Shown here in pieces: positions 4,848-6,609 of a DNA stretch of 6,609 bases. The stretch is from positions 1 to 6,609 of the forward strand of contig JBDTSV010000019.1 in the NCBI GenBank assembly GCA_039930985.1, read 5' to 3'. The DNA is from CADEED01 sp039930985 (GTDB lineage Bacteria > Pseudomonadota > Gammaproteobacteria > Steroidobacterales > Steroidobacteraceae). The notes under the pieces were generated by a model. The model ran no database searches. It was not told the origin of the DNA and was given only the letters and a program-made list of their open reading frames with translations. Numbering within the stretch: the first letter of the stretch is position 1; each line of letters opens with the position of its first letter. The position numbers and the translations under genes are program-made.

Positions 4848-6035
4848 GTGACGATAACCGCGGTTCTGGCTTTGGAAGATGGAACCATCTTCAACGGCCA
4901 GTCTATCGGCGCCAAAGGCAATACCACTGGCGAAGTTGTTTTCAATACCGCGATGACCGGTTATCAGGAAATTCTTTCCGATCCGTCCTATTCACGACAG
5001 ATCGTGACGCTCACCTATCCGCATATCGGCAACACGGGCACCACGCCCGAAGACCTCGAGTCACCGACCGCTTATGCCGCGGGCCTGGTAGTTAGAGACG
5101 TGCCGCCGCTCGCCAGCAACTGGCGCAAGAGTGAGGACCTGCGTGAATTCCTGACGCGCCACAAGGTTGTCGCCATTTCCGGTATCGATACCCGCAAGCT
5201 CACGCGCATCCTGCGCGAGAAGGGTGCCCAGGCGGGCTGCATCATGACCGGCGAAAAGATCGACGCCGCCGCGGCGGTGCGCGCCGCCAAGAAATTCCCC
5301 GGCCTGAAGGGCATGGACCTCGCCAAGGTCGTCACGACCAAGCGCCAGTACCAGTGGAACGAAGGCTCGCTCTGGCAACCGGACAACCGTCCGGTCATGC
5401 GCGCTCATCAGCGCCTGCACGTGGTGGCGTACGACTACGGCGTGAAGCGCAACATCCTGCGCATGCTCGCCGATCGCGGCTGCCGGATGACGGTGGTGCC
5501 GGCGCAGACCACGGCGGAAGAAGTGCTGGCGCTCGATCCGGATGGCGTCTTCCTGTCGAACGGCCCCGGCGATCCGGAGCCATGCGACTACGCCATCGAA
5601 GCCATTCGCGCGCTCGTCGTCGCGGACCTGCCCACTTTCGGCATCTGCTTGGGGCACCAGTTGCTGGGCCTTGCGAGCGGCGCTCGCACCATGAAGATGA
5701 AGTTCGGCCATCACGGCGCGAATCATCCGGTGCAGGATCTCGAAACCGGCCACGTGTTCATCACCAGCCAGAATCACGGGTTCGCGGTCGACGAAAGCGA
5801 TCTGCCGTCGACGCTCAAAGCCACGCACCGTTCGCTGTTCGACGGCTCGCTGCAGGGCATCGCCCGCATCGATCGTCCGGCGTTCAGCTTCCAGGGCCAC
5901 CCGGAAGCGAGCCCGGGACCGCAGGAAATGGGCGCGATGTTCGATCGCTTCGTGCACCTCATGCTGAGGCGTCTCCAGCAAAGGCTCCGCGCCCGCGCCT
6001 CCGGCAAACCGTCCAAACAGGTCGCCGAAGGCTGA
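4848..6035 (+). CDS. carA: Carbamoyl-phosphate synthase small (glutaminase) subunit
   Basis: This 395-residue subunit hydrolyses glutamine and passes ammonia to CarB for carbamoyl phosphate synthesis, feeding arginine and pyrimidine synthesis in the cytoplasm. The N-terminal CarA-specific domain is clear (LEDGTIFNGQSIGA, VFNTAMTGYQEILSDPSY, SGIDTRKLTRILR). The C-terminal class I glutamine amidotransferase domain starts near 190: SNGPGDP at 237-243, nucleophile Cys267 in FGICLGHQLLGLA, and His351 with Glu353 in QGHPEASPGP complete the triad. The GTG start has GGGGAG seven bases upstream. The protein is about 13 residues longer than E. coli CarA (382), owing to a basic tail ending in GKPSKQVAEG. 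It is separated from carB by 16 bp, so the two are co-transcribed from the promoter at 4666-4694. A structured leader precedes the gene and may regulate it. Confidence 0.97.
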   Translation: MTITAVLALEDGTIFNGQSIGAKGNTTGEVVFNTAMTGYQEILSDPSYSRQIVTLTYPHIGNTGTTPEDLESPTAYAAGLVVRDVPPLASNWRKSEDLREFLTRHKVVAISGIDTRKLTRILREKGAQAGCIMTGEKIDAAAAVRAAKKFPGLKGMDLAKVVTTKRQYQWNEGSLWQPDNRPVMRAHQRLHVVAYDYGVKRNILRMLADRGCRMTVVPAQTTAEEVLALDPDGVFLSNGPGDPEPCDYAIEAIRALVVADLPTFGICLGHQLLGLASGARTMKMKFGHHGANHPVQDLETGHVFITSQNHGFAVDESDLPSTLKATHRSLFDGSLQGIARIDRPAFSFQGHPEASPGPQEMGAMFDRFVHLMLRRLQQRLRARASGKPSKQVAEG

Positions 6036-6051
6036 AGCAGCCTAACTATTC

Positions 6052-6609
6052 ATGCCAAAACGTACCGACATAAAAAGCATCCTGATCATTGGCGCCGGCC
6101 CGATCATCATCGGCCAGGCCTGCGAGTTCGATTACTCCGGAGCCCAGGCCTGCAAGGCGTTGCGCGAGGAGGGTTACCGCGTAATCCTGGTGAACTCGAA
6201 TCCCGCGACCATCATGACCGACCCGGAGATGGCCGACTCGATCTACATCGAGCCCATCAACTGGCGCACGGTTGCGCGAATCATCGAGAAGGAACAGCCC
6301 GACGCACTGCTGCCCACCATGGGCGGCCAGACAGCGCTCAACACCGCGCTCGACCTCGTGCGTGAAGGCGTGCTCGCGCGTCACGGCGTCGAACTCATCG
6401 CAGCCTCGCGTGAAGCCATCGACATGGCCGAAGACCGCGAACTGTTCCGCAACGCCATGCGCGAGATCGGCCTCGAGTGCCCGCGCGCCGCGGTTGCACA
6501 CACGTTGCAGCAAGCTGTCGACATCCAGCCAAGTCTCGGATTCCCGTGCGTCATTCGTCCGTCGTTCACCATGGGCGGCTCCGGCGGCGGCATCGCGCGC
6601 TCGGAAGCG
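6052..6609 (+). CDS. carB: Carbamoyl-phosphate synthase large subunit, N-terminal part (3' truncated)
   Basis: These are the first 186 codons of CarB, the large subunit that uses ammonia from CarA, bicarbonate and two ATP to make carbamoyl phosphate. The start MPKRTDIKSILIIGAGPIIIGQACEF is almost identical to E. coli CarB as I know it (quoted in parts: MPKRTDIKSI, then GAGPIIIGQACEFDYSG at 14-30). Other landmarks are LVNSNPATIMTDPEMAD (46-62), LPTMGGQTALN (87-97), Arg129 in AEDRELF, and Arg169 in VIRPSFTMGGSGGG, which are the ATP-site residues of the carboxyphosphate domain. The frame is open to the last base of the window; the family's usual length is about 1,070 residues, so most of the gene lies outside. 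The ATG lacks a strong Shine-Dalgarno, and translation may depend on re-initiation after carA, whose stop is 16 bp upstream. Confidence 0.97.
   Translation, partial: MPKRTDIKSILIIGAGPIIIGQACEFDYSGAQACKALREEGYRVILVNSNPATIMTDPEMADSIYIEPINWRTVARIIEKEQPDALLPTMGGQTALNTALDLVREGVLARHGVELIAASREAIDMAEDRELFRNAMREIGLECPRAAVAHTLQQAVDIQPSLGFPCVIRPSFTMGGSGGGIARSEA

Noticed and set aside
5061..5981. Open 306-codon frame antisense to carA
   Set aside because: Long antisense frames are expected opposite GC-rich coding DNA. The protein has no recognisable motif, and the plus strand encodes an unmistakable CarA with all catalytic residues.
1..6609. Mobile element, CRISPR array, toxin-antitoxin, phage or defence system
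   Set aside because: No transposase, integrase, repeat array, small gene pair or nuclease-like protein is seen. Every sizeable region is explained by housekeeping or metabolic genes.

Overview
The window is about 6.6 kb of GC-rich chromosomal DNA, most likely from a gammaproteobacterium. The plus-strand backbone reads dnaJ (3' end), dapB, carA, carB (5' end). From established knowledge, dnaK-dnaJ-dapB-carA-carB is a common gammaproteobacterial gene order. The encoded proteins resemble the E. coli ones closely: CarB is nearly identical at its N-terminus, and DnaJ and DapB carry the same motifs. The high GC content and frequent GTG starts point to a non-enteric lineage. I cannot name a genus from the sequence.

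Layout. Positions 1-457 hold the C-terminal 151 codons of DnaJ. Positions 458-3716 carry three minus-strand genes that interrupt the usual dnaJ-dapB order. In transcription order they are a Gfo/Idh/MocA-type NAD(P)-dependent oxidoreductase (2724-3716), glycerol kinase GlpK (1195-2697) and a small exported or membrane-anchored class A-like PAP2 acid phosphatase (458-1198). They are spaced 26 bp apart and then overlap by 4 bp, so they probably form one operon. The phosphatase stop codon directly abuts the dnaJ stop codon. A short divergent region (3717-3787) containing two inverted repeats separates this operon from dapB (3788-4597).

Between dapB and carA lies a 250-bp non-coding stretch (4598-4847). 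It has a good sigma70-type promoter (TGGACA, 17 bp, TAAAAT) and a predicted 5' leader of about 147 nt. The leader contains two clear hairpins, a small palindrome and a possible 21-codon leader ORF. One strand of the main hairpin is complementary to the carA Shine-Dalgarno sequence. carA (4848-6035) and carB (6052 onward) follow as an operon with a 16-bp gap.

Function. DnaJ is the Hsp70 co-chaperone. DapB makes tetrahydrodipicolinate for lysine and peptidoglycan. CarA and CarB together make carbamoyl phosphate for arginine and pyrimidines. The inserted operon may handle glycerol or glycerol phosphate: the phosphatase could release glycerol outside the cytoplasm and GlpK could trap it as glycerol-3-phosphate. 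That is inference only, because no transporter or glycerol-3-phosphate dehydrogenase is visible. I found no mobile element, CRISPR array, tRNA or rRNA. Most of the window is housekeeping. The carA leader and the inserted operon with its divergent control region are the parts most worth a second look.
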